Positions 41,679 to 49,971 of a DNA stretch of 64,000 nt are shown here, in pieces. The position numbers and the translations under genes are program-made. How positions within the stretch are numbered: position 1 is the first letter of the stretch; every line of letters begins with the position of its first letter. The stretch comes from Cryobacterium arcticum (GTDB taxonomy: Bacteria > Actinomycetota > Actinomycetes > Actinomycetales > Microbacteriaceae): assembly GCF_001679725.1 (NCBI RefSeq), contig NZ_CP016283.1, positions 53,793 to 117,792 on the forward strand, in the 5' to 3' direction. Under the pieces are notes generated by a model. The model saw only the letters and a program-made list of their open reading frames with translations, was not told the origin of the DNA and searched no databases.

Positions 41679-42280
41679 TCTTCCTCTCCATCCTTCAAGC
41701 AGTTGGTCTGTTCCTGGTAACGAACATCGATGACATCATCGTGCTCTCGCTGTTCTTCGCCCGAGGTGCGGGCCAACCAGGTACAACGACTCGGATTCTG
41801 CTCGGGCAGTATTTGGGGTTCGCTGGCATCCTCGGCGCAGCCGTGCTCGTTGCTCTCGGCGCAGGAGCGTTCCTCCCTCCTGAAGTCATTCCTTACTTCG
41901 GCCTCATCCCCCTGGGTTTGGGTCTTTGGGCGGCATGGCAGGCGTGGCGCAATCGCGACGAGGACGATGACGACGAGGGCAAGATCGAAGGAAAGAAGGT
42001 CGCGGTCTGGGCCGTTGCCGGGGTCACCTTCGCCAACGGCGGTGACAACATCGGCGTCTATGTACCGGTGTTTCTCAGCGTGGGTCCCGCCGCCGTCGTC
42101 GCATACTGCGTTGTGTTCCTGGCCCTCGTTGCGGTCCTGGTTGTTGTCGCAAAGTTCATCGCAACTCGTCGACCGATCGCGGAGATTCTAGAACGTTGGG
42201 AGCACATTCTGTTCCCGCTCGTTCTGATCGGTCTGGGCATCTTCATCCTGGTTAGTGGTGGTGCATTCGGGCTGCGATGA
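41675..42280 (+). CDS. cadD: CadD-family cadmium resistance transporter
   Basis: A 201-residue membrane protein: six hydrophobic segments with VTNIDDIIVLSLFFARGAG at the N-terminus and VTFANGGDNIGVYVPVF mid-protein, both signature motifs of CadD. An acidic/Lys loop (DEDDDDEGKIEGKK) joins the halves. It exports or sequesters cadmium. The start overlaps the cmtR stop by 4 bp, forming a two-gene operon under CmtR. Confidence 0.92.
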   Translation: MIFLSILQAVGLFLVTNIDDIIVLSLFFARGAGQPGTTTRILLGQYLGFAGILGAAVLVALGAGAFLPPEVIPYFGLIPLGLGLWAAWQAWRNRDEDDDDEGKIEGKKVAVWAVAGVTFANGGDNIGVYVPVFLSVGPAAVVAYCVVFLALVAVLVVVAKFIATRRPIAEILERWEHILFPLVLIGLGIFILVSGGAFGLR

Positions 42281-42414
42281 GCCGAGCACGAGTGGCACGG
42301 TCGACTGGGTCAGATCAGGTGACCACCAGGGCGAGCAGCGGTGCACCTCCTGCTGCTCGGCGATTCTCACCTGACGCAATCGCGCTCGGCACGGGGGCGA
42401 TACTCTATATTATG

Positions 42415-42684
42415 TCAAGTAGCAATGCACCTATTGCGGCCTGCCTGGGACAGTCCCCATTCCGTGAGCCATCCGCAGAGCTGACCGGACTGCTGGCTTT
42501 GGGTCGTTGCAACGTCCTAGGCCAGCAGGCGAACGTCCGGGTCGTCGGTGCGGTCGCGAACAATCATCGCCAGCTCAACGCCCTGATCGTGGTGAACCTG
42601 CATGTCACGGGCGAAGCCGGCCTCGGCGCTTCCGCAGGAGGAAAGGGAGCCTTTCTTGACCGGTGTTCTTCTATTCAAACGCAT
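42415..42684 (-). pseudogene. DUF305 remnant with internal stop
   Basis: Leftward reading gives AEAGFARDMQVHHDQGVELAMIVRDRTDDPDVRLLA, then a TAG, then DVATTQSQQSGQLCGWLTEWGLSQAGR before another stop. The joined sequence is a clear DUF305 protein (HH metal-binding pair in MQVHHDQ), with the TAG replacing what is a Tyr in relatives. The C-terminus and the signal-peptide region are also missing. DUF305 genes often accompany copper and cadmium modules. This copy is dead. Confidence 0.75.
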
Positions 42685-42826
42685 AGTCGAACTTTTCGAA
42701 CTCCTTTCCTCCAGCCTCACAGGGGCTTTGTAGGCCTGCTGACTGTGGCGGCAGTCGATTATCGGGTACCTTGTGGAGGAACGTTTCGGTGAACTTCTTT
42801 CATGCGGAATCCCGACCAAAGGTGAA

Positions 42827-43303
42827 ATGGCCTTGAACGGCAGCCCCATCGCGGATCACCCCTCCCTTGGGGATGCCTTCCGTTCTGTGATCGTGTCCGT
42901 GTTGGTCACGGCCGCAGTGTTGCTAAGCCTGCTTGCCATTCACACGGCCGTCGCGGAGCCTGAAATGGGCGCTACCCTACCGGGCGCATATGCGCATGCC
43001 GAACAGTCACGTGGCACCAGCGCAGTCGTGACCGGGGCTGCCGGTGATGCGGCGGCGACACCGGCAATGCAAGCCGTCGACGCTTCGGTCGCCGGGGTTG
43101 CAGACGGGATGTTGGACTGCGCACTCATCACCATCAGTTGCGGCATTCTGCTCACTCTCACGTCTCTGCTGCTCCGGGTACTTTCGGCCGCAGTATGTCG
43201 CCGTGCGTTAGGAGGCGTTGGGCGCCTCTTACAATCCACGTATGCACCCCCCCTCCACATATACCGACCCAGCCTGACTGTTCTTTCTGTGACTCGGGTT
43301 TAG
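42827..43303 (+). CDS. Small membrane protein, DUF6153-like
   Basis: A 158-residue protein from ATG 42827 (AAAGGTGAA ribosome site; the upstream Met at 42773 is less likely). It has a hydrophobic segment near the N-terminus (VIVSVLVTAAVLLSLLAIHTAVA). An Ala/Thr-rich exposed loop leads to a second helix (MLDCALITISCGILLTLTSLLLRVLSAAVC). The layout resembles the gene at 62357-62785. Role unknown. It belongs to the metal/envelope module. Confidence 0.55.
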   Translation: MALNGSPIADHPSLGDAFRSVIVSVLVTAAVLLSLLAIHTAVAEPEMGATLPGAYAHAEQSRGTSAVVTGAAGDAAATPAMQAVDASVAGVADGMLDCALITISCGILLTLTSLLLRVLSAAVCRRALGGVGRLLQSTYAPPLHIYRPSLTVLSVTRV

Positions 43304-43570
43304 ACCGAGAAATTACCTCTTGTGCCCACACCGGGCCGCGTAGTACAGCCATGCCCGACGGCTGCTCAGCTTCTAAAGCATGATCACGGATGGAACAACG
43401 ATGCTCAGAACACGCATACAGAGAGTTGCGTCGGTGCCGTCACCGCACACGACCCAGCGAGCGGAAATCGGAGGACACAATGACGGTTATCCGACCATAA
43501 ACGTCCCTGACGTGCGGCGTACTTGCGCTGCACGGGTAAAGGGATCGATCATGACCACGCAGGAGTTTTA

Positions 43571-45262
43571 GTGTCGCGCCCGCTCGACCACTACGACTCC
43601 AAGCCGCCCGCCGATGGTGTCACCCAACCGGCACTTGACTTCAGAGGCTGGCTGCGCTGGTTCTGGCGCCAGCTCACAAGCATGCGCACGGCGCTGCTAC
43701 TGCTCCTGCTGCTCGCGATCGCGGCAGTCCCCGGGTCTCTCGTACCCCAACGCAGCTCCGACCCAAACGGTGTCACCCAATACTTCACCGACAACCCCGA
43801 ACTCGCTCCTGCCCTCGACAGCATCCAAGCCTTCGATGTTTACTCCTCAGCTTGGTTCTCCTCGATCTACCTCCTGCTGTTTATCTCGCTCATCGGCTGC
43901 GTGATCCCACGCACACGGCACCACCTCCAAGCGCTTCGGGCAAAGCCACCGAAAACACCGGCACGTCTGAGCCGTCTGGCCGGCTTCACCACGCGCAACG
44001 CCCCTGCCGGCACGGATGCGGCGGCGGCCGTTGAATCTGCACAACACCTCCTAAAATCCAAGGGCTATCGTGTCGCGCTCTTCGACGCAGGCCCTGAGCC
44101 CTCGGTCTCCGCCGAGCGCGGTTACCTCCGCGAAACCGGTAATCTCGTCTTCCACTTGGCCCTGGTCGGCATCCTGATCACCGTCGGTTTCGGCAGCGGG
44201 TATGGATTCAGCGGGCAGCGGGTGCTCGTCGAAGGCCAGAGCTTCGTCAACACGCTGCTGGCCTATGACTCGTTCAACCCCGGTCGCTTCTTCAACGATG
44301 AGAGCCTTGACCCGTACAAGCTCACGCTGGACAGCTTCGACGTCGAATACGAGACGCAGAACCTCAGCGCCCTCGGCCAGCCGGTGGACTACATCGCCGG
44401 GGTCACAGTTACGGAGCGGGAACGGTCGGCGCAGTCCGATGAGGTGAAAGTTAACGCCCCGTTGCGTGCCGGAGGAACAGACATTTTCCTGCTGGGCAAC
44501 GGCTACGCACCCACGATCACCGTCAAGGATCCGGACGGCACAATTGTTTTCACCGACTCGATTCCCTTCCTGCCCCAGGATTCAAACCTCACGTCCCTCG
44601 GAGTGGTGAAAGTCCCGGACGGTCTCGCAGAGCAACTGGGCATGATTGGTTTCCTCTACCCCACCCAGGCCGAGGCCAAGTCTGGTGCTTACTTCTCCTC
44701 ATACCCTGACCTTGCGTACCCGCTGCTCACCCTCAACGTGTTCTCGGGCGACCTCGGGCTTGACAAGGGTGTGCCGACATCCGTCTATGCGCTCACCACC
44801 GACAACATGACTCAGCTAACCGGCGGCACCACGGGGTCCAAGTCGCTTGAGCTGAAGCCGGGCGAGACTCAGCAACTGCCCAACAGGCTCGGCACGGTTA
44901 CTTTCGAGGACGCCGACCCGGGCGCCAAATCCGGCGATTTCTCTGGCTCCGTCTTGAGGTTCGCTTCCTTCGACATCAACAGGGACCCGGCGCAGGGCTG
45001 GGTGCTCCTCTTCTCCGTGTTCGTGCTGCTGGGTCTGCTCACTTCGTTGTTCGTCCCGCGCCGCCGGGTGTGGGTGAGAGCAGCCCGCCGTGTTGACGGG
45101 TCGATACGCCTCGAGTACGCGGGTCTCGCTCGCGGCGATGACCCTGCCCTCGAAGCGGCGGTGGCAGACCTCGCCGACCGCCACAGTGCGGCGTTTACGC
45201 TGCCGATCACGTCCACCGAGAAACCGAAAAGCTACGGAGGCCAATCTAATGAATCTCAATGA
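43571..45262 (+). CDS. resB: Cytochrome c maturation protein ResB
   Basis: A 563-residue membrane protein from GTG 43571, with an AGGAG ribosome site at 43561. Works with CcsA to deliver and attach haem to c-type cytochromes (system II). Helices near the N-terminus are MRTALLLLLLLAIAAVPGSLVPQR and SIYLLLFISLIGCVIPRTRHH; LVFHLALVGILITVGFG lies mid-protein. A large extracytoplasmic domain and a last helix (GWVLLFSVFVLLGLLTSLFVPRRR) follow. The WFWRQLTSMRTALLLL start and LVPQRSSDPN are family hallmarks. The stop overlaps ccsA. Confidence 0.92.
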   Translation: MSRPLDHYDSKPPADGVTQPALDFRGWLRWFWRQLTSMRTALLLLLLLAIAAVPGSLVPQRSSDPNGVTQYFTDNPELAPALDSIQAFDVYSSAWFSSIYLLLFISLIGCVIPRTRHHLQALRAKPPKTPARLSRLAGFTTRNAPAGTDAAAAVESAQHLLKSKGYRVALFDAGPEPSVSAERGYLRETGNLVFHLALVGILITVGFGSGYGFSGQRVLVEGQSFVNTLLAYDSFNPGRFFNDESLDPYKLTLDSFDVEYETQNLSALGQPVDYIAGVTVTERERSAQSDEVKVNAPLRAGGTDIFLLGNGYAPTITVKDPDGTIVFTDSIPFLPQDSNLTSLGVVKVPDGLAEQLGMIGFLYPTQAEAKSGAYFSSYPDLAYPLLTLNVFSGDLGLDKGVPTSVYALTTDNMTQLTGGTTGSKSLELKPGETQQLPNRLGTVTFEDADPGAKSGDFSGSVLRFASFDINRDPAQGWVLLFSVFVLLGLLTSLFVPRRRVWVRAARRVDGSIRLEYAGLARGDDPALEAAVADLADRHSAAFTLPITSTEKPKSYGGQSNESQ

Positions 45263-46244
45263 TCTCTCGATACTGAGCCTGTACTCCGCTATGGGCGTGT
45301 ACATGCTTGCGTTCATCGCATTTTCGATTGACCTAGCCAGGCGCTCTTCGGCTGTCGATGCCGCGCCGGCCGCCGCGCAGTTCGCTGCCACGGCCGGCAA
45401 CCCTACCTCGACTGAATCCGGCGGCACGAGGACCCTGACCCGGATCAGCGCCGGCATCGCAAACGATGCTGCCATGCCGTATGGCCGCTCGGCCAGCTTG
45501 CGCGTCGGCGTCTCGCTCACCGGGCTCGCCTGGGCGCTACACCTGGTCGCCACGGTGCTCCGCGGAATCGCCGCAGAACGTGTGCCATGGGCAAACATGT
45601 ACGAGTTCGCGATGATTGGCACCCTGCTCATCATGACGGTGTTTCTGACCGCGCTCACTCGAGCGGACCTGCGCTTCCTCGGTACCTTCGTCACCGGATT
45701 GGTGCTGATCTTGCTGGGCATCGCCGCTCTCAGGTACTACGTCGAGATTGCCCCGCTACCACCGGCGCTGCAATCGGTGTGGCTGGTCATCCACGTCTTC
45801 GTCGCATCACTTGGTACCGGCTACTTTGCGCTCGGCTTCGCCCTGTCCGCCGTGCAGCTGATTCAGTTCAGGCGAGAGCGCCTCGTGGCCGAGCATCGGC
45901 CGACACGGCTACGGTTCCTGGCCACGCTGCCCTCGTCTGCGACGTTGGAGAACCTCGCTTACCGAAGCAACATCATCGGCTTCGTCCTCTGGACATTCAC
46001 TCTCATCGCCGGATCGGTCTGGGCAGAGCAGGCGTGGGGTCGCTACTGGGGTTGGGACACCAAGGAAGTCTGGACCTTCATCATCTGGGTCATCTACGCA
46101 GGCTACATCCACGCCAGGGCGACCCGCGGGTGGCGCGGCTCGCGATCGGCGTGGCTCTCGATCATCGGCTTCAGCGCCGTGCTATTCAACTTCGGCATTG
46201 TGAACGTCTTCTTCACAGGCCTCCACTCGTACTCCGGCCTGTAG
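45249..46244 (+). CDS. ccsA: Cytochrome c biogenesis protein CcsA (CcsB)
   Basis: A 331-residue membrane protein. The haem-handling WWD motif is WGRYWGWDTKEVWTFIIWVIYAGYIHARATRGW near the C-terminus. Conserved PWANMYEFAMIG lies in the middle and VWLVIHVFVASLGTGYFALGFALS after it. With ResB it forms the haem ligation complex. It starts inside the 3' end of resB. A Pro/Ala/Thr-rich loop (45340-45450) follows the first helix. Confidence 0.93.
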   Translation: MNLNDLSILSLYSAMGVYMLAFIAFSIDLARRSSAVDAAPAAAQFAATAGNPTSTESGGTRTLTRISAGIANDAAMPYGRSASLRVGVSLTGLAWALHLVATVLRGIAAERVPWANMYEFAMIGTLLIMTVFLTALTRADLRFLGTFVTGLVLILLGIAALRYYVEIAPLPPALQSVWLVIHVFVASLGTGYFALGFALSAVQLIQFRRERLVAEHRPTRLRFLATLPSSATLENLAYRSNIIGFVLWTFTLIAGSVWAEQAWGRYWGWDTKEVWTFIIWVIYAGYIHARATRGWRGSRSAWLSIIGFSAVLFNFGIVNVFFTGLHSYSGL

Positions 46245-46465
46245 CCCCGCCGGAAAACACCCTGGCCCCCGCAGGCGGCCCCTGTCGCAATCGCAGCGCT
46301 TTGATCGCCTGCTTCGTGTCTTTGGCATCGGCGTGAGCACTGCCCTAAACGCCCGAGGACTAGCTCAGGTGGGGAAAGCTGGCCCGGACATTTCTGATCC
46401 GCCGCAACTTGAATCCTCGCCGGTGTTGGTCCGCTGATACTTGTTGGCACCGTCGTGTTGGTTTC

Positions 46466-46930
46466 CTACGTCACGTCGGGAGTTGTGGCGGCCGAGGCAG
46501 ATTTTAGCAGAGCATCGGCGACTCGCTGCGGGTGCCGGGTGGACAGGAGCCAGTAGGGAGCGGGGTCTTCTGGGTCGGTGAGGGGGATCTTGATGACGGG
46601 TGATACCCATCCTCGGAGCAAGAGCCAAGCGCGTGCGTCTAGGCGTTGGCCTCGCTCGAGAGTGGCTTGCTCGGCTAGGAAGACCTGTGGCGTACCGATG
46701 TGCTCAATTGGAAGTCGCGCTGGTCCTGCGATGAGGTACGAATCAGTCACAGCTATTGTCGGGGACGCGAGAACGAGCACAGCGATTATGCCGGTGTAGA
46801 GAACGGCTGCGGTCAGTACGCCCACGGTTGGGTTGATGGGGAGGAAGACGAGCAGGCTCGCGGGGATCACAAGCGCAGTGAAGATGAATATAGAGGGCGA
46901 TGGCCACAGACGTTCCCGGTGGTAGTACAT
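46466..46930 (-). CDS. DUF3093 membrane protein
   Basis: A 154-residue protein. MYYHRERLWPSPSIFIFTALVIPASLLVFLPINPTVGVLTAAVLYTGIIAVLVLASPTIAV gives the ERLWPSP start and two helices of DUF3093. QRLDARAWLLLRGWVSPVIKIPLTDPEDPAPYWLLSTRHP completes the family pattern. The family is nearly confined to actinobacteria, function unknown. It converges on ccsA and lies in its own leftward transcript. Confidence 0.88.
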   Translation of the reverse strand: MYYHRERLWPSPSIFIFTALVIPASLLVFLPINPTVGVLTAAVLYTGIIAVLVLASPTIAVTDSYLIAGPARLPIEHIGTPQVFLAEQATLERGQRLDARAWLLLRGWVSPVIKIPLTDPEDPAPYWLLSTRHPQRVADALLKSASAATTPDVT

Positions 46931-47039
46931 GGCTATGAGACCCGAGCTTCCGCGCTAAGTGCGCATAGAACAGCGAACGTTTACGTGGAACGTCGCCCAC
47001 AATCTGATCCGCCAAGTTTACGGCCATCACACGAACCAG

Positions 47040-47219
47040 CTACCGGAGGTCGTCCGAGAGAGCAGCAAGGGCGGCGTCCACGCTTTCATATACGCCGCGG
47101 TTCTTATCCGCTGCATCTATGACGACGTATTCTTCCGGCGTCCTAGCGATGGTTCCAACAAATTGCTGGTCGCGCCTGACCGTGAGAACGTCCGAGGTTG
47201 CTTCGTCAAACGAGAGCAC
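47040..47219 (-). CDS. Small hypothetical protein (59 aa)
   Basis: From GTG 47219, reads VLSFDEATSDVLTVRRDQQ... and ends VYESVDAALAALSDDLR. Composition is protein-like (acidic, regular beta then helix, FVGTIARTPEEYVVIDAADKN). It follows the zinc-finger gene by 11 bp on the same strand and may share its transcript. No clear ribosome site, so the start is uncertain. Confidence 0.45.
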   Translation of the reverse strand: MLSFDEATSDVLTVRRDQQFVGTIARTPEEYVVIDAADKNRGVYESVDAALAALSDDLR

Positions 47220-47230
47220 GACGACAACGC

Positions 47231-47521
47231 TTAGTCGAAAAGCTCGCCCAACCAGCCCTGACGTTTTCGCTTCCGCCCATCGGAATAGCCGCCGTGACCT
47301 TGCCCATGACTGGAGCCGTGGCCACCCTCGCGGGGACGATTATCGTTCGAACGGTAGTCAGTCGGCTCTGCTTGGAACGGCTGGTTCACAATGGATCGCT
47401 CGACTATCTTGTCAATTTCTCCGCGGTCCAACCAGACACCGCGACATTGCGGGCAATAGTCAATCTCGATGCCTGCTCGCTCTGTCATGACAAGCTGGGC
47501 GTCATCAATAGGGCACTTCAT
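47231..47521 (-). CDS. TFIIB-type zinc finger protein
   Basis: A 96-residue protein. MKCPIDDAQLVMTERAGIEIDYCPQCRGVWLDRGEIDKIVERS has C-x-x-(P)-D and CPQC pairs with GVWLDRGE. That matches the zf-TFIIB family of small bacterial zinc ribbons. The tail is Gly/His/Ser-rich (REGGHGSSHGQGHGGYSDG), perhaps metal-binding, followed by KRKRQGWLGELFD. Role unknown. Presence in a metal-resistance module suggests zinc or metal handling. Confidence 0.85.
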   Translation of the reverse strand: MKCPIDDAQLVMTERAGIEIDYCPQCRGVWLDRGEIDKIVERSIVNQPFQAEPTDYRSNDNRPREGGHGSSHGQGHGGYSDGRKRKRQGWLGELFD

Positions 47522-47643
47522 GCGGTGATCGGTTCCATGCCACGAACATATCGACCGATACTGACAACACGCCGCGAACGGAGCCGCCGTGGTGGGGAAG
47601 AAGCTGCCGCTAATTCCCTGTTAGCTCTCGCTAGGGTTAGAGA

Positions 47644-48000
47644 ATGCGCACCGACAAACGCCCAACAGGAACTCCTGTGGATCCTCCGTTCACGCGCTCC
47701 GCCCTCGCTCCCGGCCTACTCGGTGCAATCGTCCTGTTGGCTGGCTTAGCGCTGCTCGATGTCGAAAGTTACCTCATCATTCGCTATGTCGTCAGCATCC
47801 TGGCGGTAATCGTGGGTGTCTTCACGATCCAGGCAAAGGCGTGGTGGTGGCTGATCCTACTGGCGCCGATCGCCGTTCTCTGGAACCCGGTCATCGTCAT
47901 CGAGTTGCAAGGCCAAGGGTGGGTGTCCGCACAGTTCCTTGCCGCGCTGGCGCTCATCATCGTTGGCGTGAGGCTCAAGGTCCCAAACCATCGAGATTAG
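47644..48000 (+). CDS. Small membrane protein, DUF6804-like
   Basis: A 118-residue protein with four hydrophobic segments (LAPGLLGAIVLLAGLALL, YLIIRYVVSILAVIVGVFTIQA, AWWWLILLAPIAVLWNPV, FLAALALIIVGVRL). The pattern RYVVSILAVIVG...WNPVIVIEL resembles small actinobacterial DUF6804 proteins. Function unknown. Confidence 0.7.
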   Translation: MRTDKRPTGTPVDPPFTRSALAPGLLGAIVLLAGLALLDVESYLIIRYVVSILAVIVGVFTIQAKAWWWLILLAPIAVLWNPVIVIELQGQGWVSAQFLAALALIIVGVRLKVPNHRD

Positions 48001-48302
48001 CGAGAACCCGCGAATGGCTCACAACAACGCACCCCCTGTCGGTCAACCCCAGCAGCGCAGGCAAGTGTGTGTCAGCTGCTCCGTGCACCGCTCGTGCGCG
48101 CCATCCAATTGGGCACTTGCTCCGCCCCGTTGGCAGCCCCCTAAAGGGCAACCACGCATATCCGATTGCTTCAATATCTGCCCTTGCCATCAACATTTCC
48201 TGACCGACAGGCACCCTGTCGAACCGTTCTGGAGACAACTTTGCTCAATCACTTCGCCAGCGTTCAGAACCGCCTCAGCGCGCAAACCGCACTGAGGAAC
48301 CG
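48001..48302. other. Intergenic region, nothing recognised
   Basis: About 300 bp before lnt. Short overlapping frames only. No hairpin or strong promoter box stands out. Confidence 0.4.
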
Positions 48303-49946
48303 TTGCTAACTGAAACTGGCACCGCTGGAACTCGGCTGCGCCCTCCGCGCACACCTTCGCTCAGGAACGGTCAGTCACCGTTCTGGCTTGCCCTCGTCCT
48401 GGCGGTGAGCGGCGGGATAGTGAATGCCTTGGCCTTTCCAGGTCTCGGCTGGTGGCCGCTGATCTTCATTGGCACTCCTCTCATACTCGGATCTCTTATC
48501 GGCCGCCGGGTCCGAGGTGCCCTCGTAGTGGGTTTCCTCGGGGGGTTCGCTTTCTGGGGAACTCACATCCTGTGGCTCACCGTTTACCTCGGCCCGGTTC
48601 CGTGGCTCGCCCTCGCAGGCCTTGAAGCGGTCTTTTTCGCCGCGGGCTGCGCGCTCATCGCCGTGGCTTGGCGATTCACCGATCGAGCATTCCGTGGCGT
48701 CTTCGGACGGTACGGTTTTACACCGATTGTCGTCGCCTGCCTGTGGACCCTGCGAGAGTTTGTCACCAGCAACTGGCCGTACGGCGGATTTTCGTGGGGC
48801 CGGCTGGCCTTCTCTCAATCAGAAAGCCCCTTCGGCGAGCTGGTGGCATGGGTCGGAATATCCGGGCTCTCCTTTCTGCTCGCCTGGGTGGGAGCGCTAT
48901 TCGTCCAAGTCTTGCGTAGTCGGACTTTCCGAAGGCGGGCAGCCCTGGCCGTCATCCCTGTTGGGCTCATTACTGTGTTCCTCGCCGTGCCGCCGGTTGC
49001 TATAGCTGAGGCGGGCACCATGCGCGTCGCCGGGGTTCAGGGCGATTCGGATGCAGGTCTGTTTGGGGAGTACAAGCCCGGGGAGATCCTTGGCGACCAC
49101 GTTGCCGCTACGGAACCTCTCTATGGAGAGGACGTCGACGTCGTCGTCTGGCCGGAGAACGCGGCTGACCTCAACCCGCTCAAGAATGGCCAGGCCGCAG
49201 ATATTCTCGACGACGTCACGGAACGGATGAACGCTCCGTTGGTGACTGGAACGATCACGTCCGACGGCGACAAGACGTTCAATAGCCTGCTGCTGTGGAA
49301 CCGCGGCTCTGGAGCTGTCGATCAGTACGACAAGATGCATCCGGTGCCATTTGCCGAGTACATTCCGGACCGTGATTTCTGGTTTCCACTTGCGCCGGGA
49401 TTGCTCTCGCTCATTCCCCGCGATTACACGATTGGGACCCGGGACAATATCTTCGAGTTAGAAGAGGTGAAGGCGGGCCTTGCAATTTGCTTCGATATCG
49501 TCGATGACAACCTCATCCGCCAGATGGTAGCTGGTGGGGCCGAGCTCATTCTGGCTCCCTCAAACAACGCTGACTTTGGCCGCAGCGACGAAAGTGTCCA
49601 GCAACTGGCCATCGCCCGCCTGCGCGCCATTGAGTACGGTCGCAGCGTCGTGAACGTATCAACTGTGGGCACATCAGCAGTAATCGCCCCCGATGGGAGC
49701 ACGATCGATCGCCTACCCGCATTCACGCCCGGGTCCATGGTCGCGGATGTTCCACTGAGCACGACAATCACACCGGCCGCACTCCTCGGTGCCGGAATCG
49801 AATTGACGCTCTCGGCCCTCGGATTGGCTGGTCTCGTCCTCGCTCTGATCGTTGGCCGAGGTATCGGCGCCCCCCAGGGAACCGGCGGCAAATCTGGAAA
49901 ACTCTCCCCGTCGCGGCTCACTCGTGACGAAGAGCCACACACCTGA
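48303..49946 (+). CDS. lnt: Apolipoprotein N-acyltransferase
   Basis: Membrane enzyme that adds the third acyl chain to lipoproteins. 547 residues, TTG start. The N-terminal half has about seven hydrophobic segments (LALVLAVSGGIVNALAFPGLGWWPL...LSFLLAWVGALFVQVL). The C-terminal nitrilase-like domain holds the Glu-Lys-Cys triad: WPENAAD (Glu ~285), YDKMHPVPF (Lys ~343) and CFDIV (Cys ~395). A final helix and hydrophilic tail follow. With LspA at 40664 it gives this element both late lipoprotein-processing enzymes. Confidence 0.92.
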   Translation: MLTETGTAGTRLRPPRTPSLRNGQSPFWLALVLAVSGGIVNALAFPGLGWWPLIFIGTPLILGSLIGRRVRGALVVGFLGGFAFWGTHILWLTVYLGPVPWLALAGLEAVFFAAGCALIAVAWRFTDRAFRGVFGRYGFTPIVVACLWTLREFVTSNWPYGGFSWGRLAFSQSESPFGELVAWVGISGLSFLLAWVGALFVQVLRSRTFRRRAALAVIPVGLITVFLAVPPVAIAEAGTMRVAGVQGDSDAGLFGEYKPGEILGDHVAATEPLYGEDVDVVVWPENAADLNPLKNGQAADILDDVTERMNAPLVTGTITSDGDKTFNSLLLWNRGSGAVDQYDKMHPVPFAEYIPDRDFWFPLAPGLLSLIPRDYTIGTRDNIFELEEVKAGLAICFDIVDDNLIRQMVAGGAELILAPSNNADFGRSDESVQQLAIARLRAIEYGRSVVNVSTVGTSAVIAPDGSTIDRLPAFTPGSMVADVPLSTTITPAALLGAGIELTLSALGLAGLVLALIVGRGIGAPQGTGGKSGKLSPSRLTRDEEPHT

Positions 49947-49971
49947 CAGCGCGGACGAAAACAGATGCGGT

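Noticed and set aside
42277..42792. Rightward 171-aa frame after cadD
   Set aside because: It is antisense to the recognisable DUF305 remnant.
46959..47234. Rightward 91-aa frame
   Set aside because: The opposite strand gives a more protein-like 59-aa product following the zinc-finger gene; no ribosome site on this strand.
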